Assembly (NCBI GenBank): GCA_905193485.1
Contig: CAJJOX010000117.1
Span: 1-7,120, forward strand
Source of the DNA: an uncultured Porphyromonadaceae bacterium
Lineage (GTDB): Bacteria > Bacteroidota > Bacteroidia > Bacteroidales > Muribaculaceae
Length of the DNA stretch: 7,120 nt
Direction: 5' to 3'
Numbering within the stretch: position 1 is the stretch's first letter; every line of letters starts with the position of its first letter. Of the stretch, positions 1-6,110 are shown piece by piece. The notes beneath the pieces were generated by a model. That model saw only the letters and a list, made by a program, of their open reading frames with translations, was not told the DNA's origin and made no database searches. The position numbers and the translations under genes were made by a program.

Positions 1-1504
1 CTCGCTTGCCGGAAGCGACGAAATTCAGCATCGGTTTGTCGAATCTTACCGCAACGCGGCCAACGAGCTTTTCGATGCCGCACGCCGTTTCGGCATAGAG
101 ATGAAGGGCACATCCTCGTTCCGGCTGATAGAGCGTGCGATCAGTTCCGATACGGTGCGTTTCGTGGGCGAGCCGCTTCAGGGGCTTCAGCTTATGGGGG
201 TGCTCGAAACCCGCGCTCTCGATTTTAAAAACATCATCATGCTTTCGATGAACGAACGCGTGTTTCCCCGGCGTCATTACACCCGTTCGTTCATACCCGA
301 TGCGCTTCGCTATGGCTACGGCATGTCGACGATCGATTTTCAGGAGAGCATATTCGCTTATTATTTTTATCGGTTGATATCCCGAGCCGAGAATGTCACT
401 CTCATCTATGATGCCCGCACGACATCGAGCAATATGAGCAACGAGATGTCGCGTTATCTATCGCAGTTGCTTTATTTTTTCAAAGACAAGGGTAAGATAA
501 GCCATAAGCTTGGCCTTTACAGCGCGCAACGTTTTACGCCACCGTCGATTGCGGTGAAAAAAAACGATGACATATTGGAAAAGATGCAGCGATTCCTACA
601 GGGTGGATCTTCCAATCTCTCCGCATCGGCCATCAATACCTATATCAATTGCCCGCTGTGTTTCTATCTGCAATATGTCGAAGGCTTCAATGCGGAAAAC
701 GAGGTGACGGACTATATGGATTCGAGTACCTACGGCACCGTCGTGCATGCTGTCGCGCAACGTATATATGAGGATTTCAGGCCTGAAGGCAGCACCGCAC
801 CTGTCACTGTCACCGAATCGATGCTAAGCAGACTGATGGATCCTGCCAATGTGACTGTCGACCGCTACATAACCGAAGCGATCAACCGATGTTACAATCA
901 TCTTCCTGACGACATGCTTCGGCAACCGCTGGTGGGAGAGTCGCTGGTGCTTGGCAAAGTGATACGAGCCAATCTCAACGCTATGATCGGAGTCGATAAG
1001 GAATTGTGCCCCTTTACATTCATTGACGCCGAACACGAGATGAGGGGGGTGCTGAAAATTAATGATAGGCTGACGATCAACGTCAAACAGATCATAGATC
1101 GCATCGACATGGTAGGCAGCACGGTCAGGTTTGTCGACTACAAGACAGGCTCGGATCAGTTGAGCGCTCCGTCGGTCGAGTCGCTTTTTGACACAAATCA
1201 GGATAAAAGGGCAAAAGCCATTTTTCAGTTGCTTCTTTATTGTCACATATACAACACCCTTGAAAAAAAAGATATAGCCATTCGCCCGGTCGTCTACAAG
1301 ATGCTCGACATTGCCTTAAGAGGAGTGGTGCCGTTGAAAATAGGCGAGCCGATCGATGACTATCACTCCGTCGCTGATGAGTTTCTGGCACATCTGCGCG
1401 ACAAGATTGAGGAAATGTTTGACCCGGATATCCCGTTTGTGCAGGCGGAGAAGCCGAAAAACTGCACGTTTTGTCAGTTTAAGGCCATGTGCGGACGTGA
1501 ATGA
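1..1504 (+). CDS. AddB-like PD-(D/E)XK nuclease/helicase subunit, 3' part (5' end outside window)
   Basis: The frame is open from base 2, so the gene enters from the left and 500 residues are visible; the ATG at 101 is internal. Numbering from that Met, residues 30-56 (GVLETRALDF, then NERVFP) match the C-terminal UvrD-like helicase region of AddB-type proteins. A RecB-family nuclease domain follows: YINCPLCFY at 181-189, G212 and H216, the IDRID segment with D333, the VDYKTG core with D346 and K348, and QLLLY at 376-380. The end holds C455-x2-C-x5-C464, which with C184 reproduces the four-cysteine 4Fe-4S arrangement of AddB nuclease domains. By family, AddAB-type enzymes resect double-strand breaks for RecA. 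The Gly usual just before IDRID is not evident (the segment reads VKQIIDRID). The ATP-binding region, if present, lies outside the window. hemW follows after 22 bp, suggesting co-transcription. Family assignment is secure; the exact name addB is less so. Confidence 0.9.
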   Translation, partial: SLAGSDEIQHRFVESYRNAANELFDAARRFGIEMKGTSSFRLIERAISSDTVRFVGEPLQGLQLMGVLETRALDFKNIIMLSMNERVFPRRHYTRSFIPDALRYGYGMSTIDFQESIFAYYFYRLISRAENVTLIYDARTTSSNMSNEMSRYLSQLLYFFKDKGKISHKLGLYSAQRFTPPSIAVKKNDDILEKMQRFLQGGSSNLSASAINTYINCPLCFYLQYVEGFNAENEVTDYMDSSTYGTVVHAVAQRIYEDFRPEGSTAPVTVTESMLSRLMDPANVTVDRYITEAINRCYNHLPDDMLRQPLVGESLVLGKVIRANLNAMIGVDKELCPFTFIDAEHEMRGVLKINDRLTINVKQIIDRIDMVGSTVRFVDYKTGSDQLSAPSVESLFDTNQDKRAKAIFQLLLYCHIYNTLEKKDIAIRPVVYKMLDIALRGVVPLKIGEPIDDYHSVADEFLAHLRDKIEEMFDPDIPFVQAEKPKNCTFCQFKAMCGRE

Positions 1505-1526
1505 TCAGTCGTAACATTATAATTAT

Positions 1527-2627
1527 ATGAGCGGACTCTACATCCATATCCCGTTTTGTCACAGCAAATGTCATTATTGCGACTTTTATTCGGGCCCTTT
1601 TGCATGTGACCGTGACGAATATATAGATACTCTCGTTTCGGAACTTGCCCGACGACGTGATGAAATAGAAATGCCGCCACGCACCATATATATCGGCGGA
1701 GGGACTCCATCGTCGTTGTCGACGGCGTGTCTCGGACGACTTTTCTCCGCACTCCCGACAGATGCGGTCAGGGAGTTTACCATCGAAGTCAACCCCGAGG
1801 ATGTAACAGATGCTTTTGTTGAATTCGTGTCGTCGTCGGCCGTCAATCGGGTGAGTATGGGAGTGCAGACGATGGATGACACAATATTGCGGAAAATCGG
1901 ACGTCGTCACACGTCGGCCGATGCGGTTGCGGCTGTAGGAAGGCTTCGGAGTGGAGGTATCGACAATATAAGCCTCGATCTGATTTTCGGATTGCCGGGT
2001 CAGGATACGGACGGCTGGGAGCGCACGCTTGATGCGGTGCTTGCGCTCGAACCGCGTCATTTGTCGGCATATTGCCTGATGTATGAGCCGGGCACCAGAC
2101 TGAGCGCCATGCTCAGTGCAGGCAAGATCGCGGAAACGCCGGCGGAGGAACTCGAGCATATGTATATGATATTATGTGACAAGGCCGGATCCGGCGGATT
2201 TGAGCATTATGAGATTTCTAACTTTGCCCGGCCGGGATATGCTTCGTGCCATAATTCGGCATATTGGAATCTGACGCCTTATCTTGGGCTTGGAGCCGGG
2301 GCGCATAGTTTTGACGGATGTGTGCGTCGGTTCAATCCGCCGGATATCCGCCGGTATATCGTGACGCAGGGCGCCGTCTGCGAAACCGAACCTCTCGGCT
2401 TCAAGGAACGTGTCAATGAATATCTTTTGATTCGGCTGCGTACAGCAGGCGGTATCGATATTGCTGATTATGAGCGACGTTTCGGTGTCGCGGAAACTGA
2501 ACGGCTTCTTTTGTCGGCAAGCGGGCATATTAAATCCGGACGTCTGATGTTTGCCGGCGGCAGACTCCGCATTCCTGAACGCCGCTGGCTTATTACCGAT
2601 TCGATCCTTGTAGATCTGTTCACATGA
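1527..2627 (+). CDS. hemW: Radical SAM family heme chaperone HemW
   Basis: The product is a complete 366-residue radical SAM protein, close to the usual HemW length. The 4Fe-4S/SAM motif is C11-x3-C15-x2-C18 in IPFCHSKCHYCDF. GGGTPS at 57-62, EVNPED at 88-92, RVSMGVQ at 108-114, DLIFGLPGQ at 151-159 and the GLGAGAHS region near 254-261 are all typical. HNSAYW at 242-247 is the HNxxYW signature that marks HemW off from the oxidase HemN. HemW binds heme and is thought to deliver it to hemoproteins. It lacks the coproporphyrinogen oxidase activity often written in older annotations. The start at 1527 puts the conserved YIHIPF segment at residues 5-10, as expected. No strong ribosome binding site and no -7 promoter box is seen in the 22-bp gap upstream, so it is probably transcribed with the nuclease gene. 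Confidence 0.95.
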   Translation: MSGLYIHIPFCHSKCHYCDFYSGPFACDRDEYIDTLVSELARRRDEIEMPPRTIYIGGGTPSSLSTACLGRLFSALPTDAVREFTIEVNPEDVTDAFVEFVSSSAVNRVSMGVQTMDDTILRKIGRRHTSADAVAAVGRLRSGGIDNISLDLIFGLPGQDTDGWERTLDAVLALEPRHLSAYCLMYEPGTRLSAMLSAGKIAETPAEELEHMYMILCDKAGSGGFEHYEISNFARPGYASCHNSAYWNLTPYLGLGAGAHSFDGCVRRFNPPDIRRYIVTQGAVCETEPLGFKERVNEYLLIRLRTAGGIDIADYERRFGVAETERLLLSASGHIKSGRLMFAGGRLRIPERRWLITDSILVDLFT

Positions 2628-2640
2628 GTGGAGTGGGGGA

Positions 2641-3114
2641 TCAGTCGTGATGGTATGGCTCGCCGCGAAGAATGGTCATGGCACGATAGATCTGTTCAGT
2701 GAAGAACAACCGGATCATTTCATGAGAGAATGTCATTTTTGATAAAGAAAGTTTTGCATCGGCGCGGGCGTAGATGTTATCCGGGAATCCGTATGCGCCG
2801 CCGATGACAAAGACAAGCCGTTTAAGTCCGGCGGTCATGCGCCGGTCGATGAATGAGGCAAATTCGCGCGAAGTCATCTGAGAGCCCCGTTCGTCGAGGA
2901 GTACCACATAATCCGAAGCTTGTAGCGCCGCCATGATCCGCTGCCCTTCCATCTCTTTTTGCTGAGCCTCCGTGAGCGAGCGTGTCGCTTTGATGTCAGG
3001 AAGAATTGTAAGTGTAAAAGGCACGTAGTGGCAGATGCGTTCGGTGTATATGCGCACGCCTTCCTCAAGATAGCGTGTCTGTGTCTTGCCTACGGCCATG
3101 AGCTCTATTTTCAT
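2641..3114 (-). CDS. rlmH: 23S rRNA (pseudouridine1915-N3)-methyltransferase RlmH
   Basis: This is a complete 157-residue SPOUT-class methyltransferase, the normal length for RlmH. It begins MKIELMAVGKT. It has LDERGSQMTSREFA in the middle, then the glycine-rich FVIGGAYGFP that forms the SAM-binding knot, then LSLSKMTFSHEMIR and EQIYRAM. It ends in GEPYHHD, the conserved C-terminal YH signature. By family, RlmH acts as a homodimer on 70S ribosomes and methylates N3 of pseudouridine 1915 in helix 69 of 23S rRNA, in the cytoplasm. The gene faces hemW with only 13 bp between the stop codons and is divergent from nadC. A -7 box on the minus strand (3166-3173) would give a leader of roughly 45 nt. 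No disabling change is seen. Confidence 0.96.
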   Translation of the reverse strand: MKIELMAVGKTQTRYLEEGVRIYTERICHYVPFTLTILPDIKATRSLTEAQQKEMEGQRIMAALQASDYVVLLDERGSQMTSREFASFIDRRMTAGLKRLVFVIGGAYGFPDNIYARADAKLSLSKMTFSHEMIRLFFTEQIYRAMTILRGEPYHHD

Positions 3115-3155
3115 TCGTTTGTTATCGGCTTGTTTGCTTTTTGAAGGCTAATTTG

Positions 3156-3163
3156 TAAATTTG
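3156..3163 (+). promoter_or_regulatory. Bacteroidetes -7 box for nadC
   Basis: TAAATTTG matches the sigma-ABfr -7 consensus TAnnTTTG exactly. A TTTG -33 box lies at 3133-3136, 19 bp upstream, which is normal spacing. Transcription would start near 3169, leaving a leader of about 23 nt before the nadC ATG at 3192. No Shine-Dalgarno sequence is obvious in that leader, which is usual for this phylum. Confidence 0.7.
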
Positions 3164-3165
3164 CA

Positions 3166-3173
3166 CAAAAGTA
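3166..3173 (-). promoter_or_regulatory. Candidate -7 box for rlmH on the minus strand
   Basis: Read on the minus strand the sequence is TACTTTTG, again a perfect TAnnTTTG match. It lies 2 bp from the plus-strand box of nadC in mirror orientation. No TTTG is found on the minus strand at 19-21 bp further upstream; the nearest CAAA on the plus strand (3200-3203) is 26 bp away. The site is therefore weaker evidence than its partner, but it sits where an rlmH promoter is needed. Confidence 0.45.
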
Positions 3174-3191
3174 AGAAAACAATACGAGATT

Positions 3192-4037
3192 ATGAAAACC
3201 AAAGAAGAACTTATAGACGATCTGCTGACACTGGCATTTGCTGAAGATGTCGGTGACGGCGACCATACGACACTATCCACAATTCCTGCCGACGAAATGG
3301 GGCGTCAGCGCCTGATAGTCAAGGAGGAGGGAATCCTTGCCGGGGTCGGGATCGCCAGGAAAGTGTTTGAGAAATTTGATCCTGCACTGAAAATGACGGT
3401 TTATATCAACGACGGCGCCCATGTGAAATCCGGAGATGTCGCGTTTGTTGTCGAAGGTCCGGTGCGCTCGCTTCTGCAAACCGAGCGTGTGATGCTCAAC
3501 ATCATGCAGCGGATGAGCGGTATCGCCACAACCACAGCCCGCTATCAGAAACGGCTCGAAGGTCTGAAGACAAAAGTGCTCGACACACGCAAGACCACCC
3601 CCGGCATGCGTATGCTTGAAAAGGAGGCAGTGCGCATCGGCGGCGGATGCAACCATCGCATAGGGTTGTTTGACATGATATTGATAAAAGACAACCATGT
3701 CGATTTTGCCGGCGGTATCGGTCAGGCAGTGGCGGCTGCAAAAAAATATTGCAGGGAAACAGGTCGCGATCTAAAGATTGAGGTTGAGGTGCGTAACGAA
3801 GATGAGATCAAGCAGGCTCTTGAGGCCGGAGTCGACCGCATAATGCTTGATAATTTCACACCGGAGCGCACGCGTGAGGCAGTGAAGCTGATCGGTGGAC
3901 GCACCGAAATAGAATCGTCGGGAGGAATAACGATAGATACATTGCGCGACTATGGCGAATGTGGCGTGGACTTCATATCGGTCGGTGCGCTGACCCATTC
4001 GGTCAAAGGGCTCGACATGAGTTTCAAGGCTTGCTGA
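3192..4037 (+). CDS. nadC: Nicotinate-nucleotide pyrophosphorylase (carboxylating), quinolinate phosphoribosyltransferase
   Basis: The product is a complete 281-residue type II phosphoribosyltransferase of normal length. It converts quinolinate and PRPP to nicotinate mononucleotide, CO2 and pyrophosphate, the step where de novo NAD synthesis joins the common pathway (EC 2.4.2.19). The N-terminal domain carries EDVGDGDHTT at 18-27 and TERVMLN at 97-103. The alpha/beta-barrel has DTRKTTPG at 131-138, GGGCNHRIGL at 150-159, IKDNH at 165-169, EVEVRN at 197-202, MLDNF at 218-222 and SSGGI near 242-246. Expected binding residues include R99, R133, K134, H155, R156, K166 and D220. No nadA or nadB is in the window. 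The last 14 bases, including the stop codon, overlap the 3' end of the opposing HAD gene. Confidence 0.97.
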   Translation: MKTKEELIDDLLTLAFAEDVGDGDHTTLSTIPADEMGRQRLIVKEEGILAGVGIARKVFEKFDPALKMTVYINDGAHVKSGDVAFVVEGPVRSLLQTERVMLNIMQRMSGIATTTARYQKRLEGLKTKVLDTRKTTPGMRMLEKEAVRIGGGCNHRIGLFDMILIKDNHVDFAGGIGQAVAAAKKYCRETGRDLKIEVEVRNEDEIKQALEAGVDRIMLDNFTPERTREAVKLIGGRTEIESSGGITIDTLRDYGECGVDFISVGALTHSVKGLDMSFKAC

Positions 4038-4662
4038 GGCGCAGCATCCGATCGACGGAAAATCCCTTGAAACTGTCAATCACCGCAGATGCTTTCCCAA
4101 TAAGCGTCTGACGCGGGTAGGTCGTGGCAAGAGCTATGACTGTGGCACCGGATGCGTTTCCGGCCTTAAGACCTTGAAGTGAGTCTTCAAACACAAAGCA
4201 ATCCCGGGGTGCGCATCCGATGGCATCGGCAGCTTTGAGATAGCCTTCGGGATCCGGTTTGGAACGTGTTATCATTGATGCGTCGATCACTTCCACAAAG
4301 AAGTCACGTAATGATGGATGCTGATCAAACAGAAGCTTCATTTTGCGGTCGTCGCTGCTCGTGACGATTGCAGCCGGTATGTCGCATTGCCGCAATTCGT
4401 CGAGAAACTCAATGACACCGTCGTAAAGTGTATAGACCATCGTTGCCTGAAATCGGTCGATGCGCTGCAGTATATCGTCGATAACGGCGGCATCATCATA
4501 GTGCTTTAGAATCTCCGGCAGTGTGGTGCCTTTGATCGCAATTGCATAATTGTCGATACCGGTCGGATAGATGCGGTCGATCTCCGACCAAAAGAGAGTG
4601 TAGGCCGACTCGCTGTCAATTAGTACGCCGTCAAGGTCGAACAATGCCCCGTGTTTAGTCAT
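4024..4662 (-). CDS. HAD-family phosphatase, beta-phosphoglucomutase-like subgroup
   Basis: From the chosen ATG at 4662 the product is 212 residues. All four HAD motifs are present: FDLDGV at 8-13, with nucleophile D9 and acid/base D11; VTSS at 100-103; K135 in SKPDPEGY; and FEDS at 158-161, with E159 and D160 for magnesium. Residues of about 18-85, between motifs I and II, form the helical C1 cap that selects the substrate. This is the family pattern of small sugar-phosphate or nucleotide phosphatases; the actual substrate cannot be read from the sequence. The frame stays open up to an ATG at 4743, but those 27 extra residues precede the conserved start and span the likely promoter, so the shorter start is preferred. 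The gene converges on nadC and overlaps its stop codon by 14 bp. Confidence 0.9.
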   Translation of the reverse strand: MTKHGALFDLDGVLIDSESAYTLFWSEIDRIYPTGIDNYAIAIKGTTLPEILKHYDDAAVIDDILQRIDRFQATMVYTLYDGVIEFLDELRQCDIPAAIVTSSDDRKMKLLFDQHPSLRDFFVEVIDASMITRSKPDPEGYLKAADAIGCAPRDCFVFEDSLQGLKAGNASGATVIALATTYPRQTLIGKASAVIDSFKGFSVDRMLRLSKP

Positions 4663-4703
4663 ATCAGTAATATAGTATAATAAGTGTTTCTTCGATTTTG
4701 ATG

Positions 4704-4711
4704 CAAAATTA
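4704..4711 (-). promoter_or_regulatory. Candidate -7 box for the HAD phosphatase
   Basis: On the minus strand this reads TAATTTTG, a perfect TAnnTTTG match about 41 bp upstream of the ATG at 4662. No TTTG -33 box is seen at 19-21 bp spacing. If the box is real, the longer ORF starting at 4743 would begin upstream of the transcript, which supports the 4662 start. Confidence 0.5.
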
Positions 4712-4766
4712 GTAATAAAGATGTCAGGAACGGCATCTGTCATAATAAAAAACGTGGTGTCTGCAA

Positions 4767-4790
4767 TTTGAAAGACCGTTTGAAAGACCG
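4767..4790. repeat. Perfect 12-bp tandem duplication
   Basis: TTTGAAAGACCG occurs twice back to back (4767-4778 and 4779-4790) with no mismatch. It lies between the two divergent promoters, upstream of both. It may be a replication-slippage duplication or a paired protein-binding site; the sequence alone does not decide. Confidence 0.85.
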
Positions 4791-4919
4791 TGTCGTGCGG
4801 ATTACATCATGCAGTGGAAGGTCTGTTAAAGTTTTGTCGCACGGTTGTCGAAGTATTTTCACTCCTACGTGGATGGATCGTAACAGTTTCGCTAAATGTG
4901 TTACAATGTGATTGTGTTG

Positions 4920-4951
4920 TTTGTCGGTCAACAAAAGTGATTTTAAATTTG
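4920..4951 (+). promoter_or_regulatory. Bacteroidetes-type promoter for the DTG-motif membrane protein
   Basis: TTTG at 4920-4923 and TAAATTTG at 4944-4951 are both exact matches to the -33 and -7 elements, with 20 bp between them. Transcription would start near 4957, giving a short leader of about 14 nt before the ATG at 4971. This is one of the two best promoters in the window. Confidence 0.75.
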
Positions 4952-4970
4952 CAAAATAAAAATCTGTGAA

Positions 4971-5930
4971 ATGACTGCAAAGCGAAAAGGAATATTGGTT
5001 TTGTCGGCGATTATCATACCGATTGTTGTTTTGATGGCGGGACTCATATTCTTTGCGACCCGCGCTTCGCAGACCAATATCATCGTGGCAAATCCCAACG
5101 GATGTATCGGCGAAATGCCGATCAATAATCAACTCCAGCTTGTCGAGCTTCGTCCCGGGCTGTGTTTCCGAATTGATACCGGGTCAGATTTCAGCACAAT
5201 TACTGAACATGATCTTGCTGTGCTTGACTCGCTCGGATTCAAATATGAGCGTCACTTTTATCCGGTGATGGGTCGCGATGGCCGAGGTGACATGAAGTTT
5301 GAAACCGAACGATTTACTGTCACGCTGCCGTTATATATGTGGAAAATGAAAGCGGATTCGGCCGGCCCTTACAGATATGAGTGTCAGTATGGCAGCATGA
5401 ATACGCTTAAAAACGTCGATTTCGTGCCATCAAGAACTGGCTTTTCAGTGCTTGGAATTGATTTTCTTGAAAATTTCAAGGTGGAATTCCGCAGCAAGGA
5501 AAAGATGCTGGCATTATATCTTGACACTCCGTCGGGATATGAGAATTCCACTACGCTTAAACCGAAGAAAACGTTACTTAACATCCTTACTCTCAGTCGC
5601 CGTTATTACATAGAGATGATGGTTGACGGGGATGTCAATGATTATTTTCTCGACACGGGCATTCAGCATGCATTTGTGAAGCGTCCGTCCGATGATCTTA
5701 CACCTGACGGCAAACATATTGCCAAGGATTATATTCAGTCGCTTCGAGGCAGGTATGCGGCTCTTGCCGATCCTGACGGATGGCTCAAGATCGGTAACCG
5801 TGAGGGAAAGGCAAAAATCAACTATTACGACAATGATGAAGAGGATTATGCCGTGAATCTGTTCAATATGTTCCGTGATGTGGACATGCTGCTCGATTTC
5901 CCTGAGCACTCTCTCTGTTTCAGCAAATAA
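4971..5930 (+). CDS. Membrane-anchored protein with two aspartyl-protease-like half-domains
   Basis: I do not recognise a named gene. The 319-residue product starts with a short basic stretch (MTAKRKG), then a hydrophobic segment at about 8-29 that looks like an N-terminal membrane anchor. The rest would face the periplasm. Residues 67-75 read RIDTGSDFS, with D69-T70-G71-S72 matching the retropepsin catalytic motif. About 90 residues later SVLGIDFL (159-166) matches the hydrophobic-hydrophobic-Gly element that follows in such folds. A second half begins near 210; YFLDTGIQHAF places D228-T229-G230 in the same setting. The tail (about 299-317) aligns without gaps to the end of the first half but lacks its LG pair. 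One chain could thus supply both catalytic aspartates, as in pepsin, or it may be an inactive relative. It has its own promoter and no functional clue from neighbours. The start is supported by the anchor and by promoter position. Confidence 0.8.
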   Translation: MTAKRKGILVLSAIIIPIVVLMAGLIFFATRASQTNIIVANPNGCIGEMPINNQLQLVELRPGLCFRIDTGSDFSTITEHDLAVLDSLGFKYERHFYPVMGRDGRGDMKFETERFTVTLPLYMWKMKADSAGPYRYECQYGSMNTLKNVDFVPSRTGFSVLGIDFLENFKVEFRSKEKMLALYLDTPSGYENSTTLKPKKTLLNILTLSRRYYIEMMVDGDVNDYFLDTGIQHAFVKRPSDDLTPDGKHIAKDYIQSLRGRYAALADPDGWLKIGNREGKAKINYYDNDEEDYAVNLFNMFRDVDMLLDFPEHSLCFSK

Positions 5931-6110
5931 TGTCATGATGTCATTATTGGGGGGCGTTCCCGATCCACACCCCGACTCGCCACCACCCGATAGGACCGGC
6001 CATCGTTGCGTGCGCCATCATCATCCTTCATCCGCATCCGGGGCATGAGGATTCATAATTTTCAAATTATTCATTATCTTTGCAGTCGAGAAAGTTGAAT
6101 CCGACTACGC
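5931..6110. other. Intergenic spacer with C-rich stretch, no gene seen
   Basis: The spacer starts with a short direct repeat (TGTCAT at 5931-5936 and 5939-5944) and a run of six G at 5949-5954. Positions 5959-6040 are strikingly C-rich on the plus strand. An imperfect stem can be drawn at 6023-6031 with 6045-6052 but has no T tract after it. The last 50 bases turn AT-rich and hold the promoter box of the next gene. No coding signal is convincing. Confidence 0.5.
6075..6082 (+). promoter_or_regulatory. Candidate -7 box for the LptF/LptG-type permease gene
   Basis: TATCTTTG matches TAnnTTTG exactly and is followed by CA, as is common in this group. No TTTG is present at 19-21 bp upstream, so the -33 half is missing or degenerate. 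Transcription would start near 6088, about 23 nt before the ATG at 6111. Confidence 0.55.

Larger units (their letters stand above)
4663..4970. other. Intergenic region between divergent genes, no gene seen
   Basis: This 308-bp stretch separates the HAD gene (minus) from the DTG-motif protein (plus). It holds a minus-strand promoter box at 4704-4711, a 12-bp tandem duplication at 4767-4790 and a full plus-strand promoter at 4920-4951. The central part, about 4791-4919, is AT-richer than the genes and shows no convincing ORF, no long inverted repeat and no terminator with a T tract. An open minus-strand frame across 4740-5132 has no recognisable family features and largely opposes the next gene. 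Confidence 0.6.

Noticed and set aside
824..1391. Three overlapping minus-strand frames opposite the nuclease gene
   Set aside because: All oppose well-conserved nuclease motifs and show no family features.
1479..2159. Minus-strand open frame of 226 codons opposite hemW
   Set aside because: It lies fully within or against a clear HemW gene, its translation is rich in Arg and His with no recognisable motif, and no promoter serves it.
1503..2648. A 10-bp direct repeat (GATCAGTCGT at 1503-1512 and 2639-2648) bracketing hemW
   Set aside because: Both copies overlap the ends of coding regions, there are no mobile-element features between them, and hemW is a housekeeping gene with normal composition; coincidence is the simplest view.
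4663..4743. N-terminal extension of the HAD phosphatase by 27 residues
   Set aside because: The extension is not part of the HAD fold, and the -7 box at 4704-4711 lies inside it; the ATG at 4662 puts the catalytic motif at the usual position.
4740..5132. Minus-strand open frame of 130 codons covering part of the spacer and the start of the DTG protein
   Set aside because: It opposes the anchor and first lobe of a gene with a strong promoter, and its translation resembles no protein family; the spacer part includes the 12-bp repeat.
5949..5973. G run pairing with the CCCC at 5970-5973 as a terminator hairpin
   Set aside because: Only four base pairs with a 15-base loop and no T tract.
6023..6052. 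Stem-loop before the permease promoter as an intrinsic terminator
   Set aside because: The stem is short with a bulge and a large loop, and no run of T follows.
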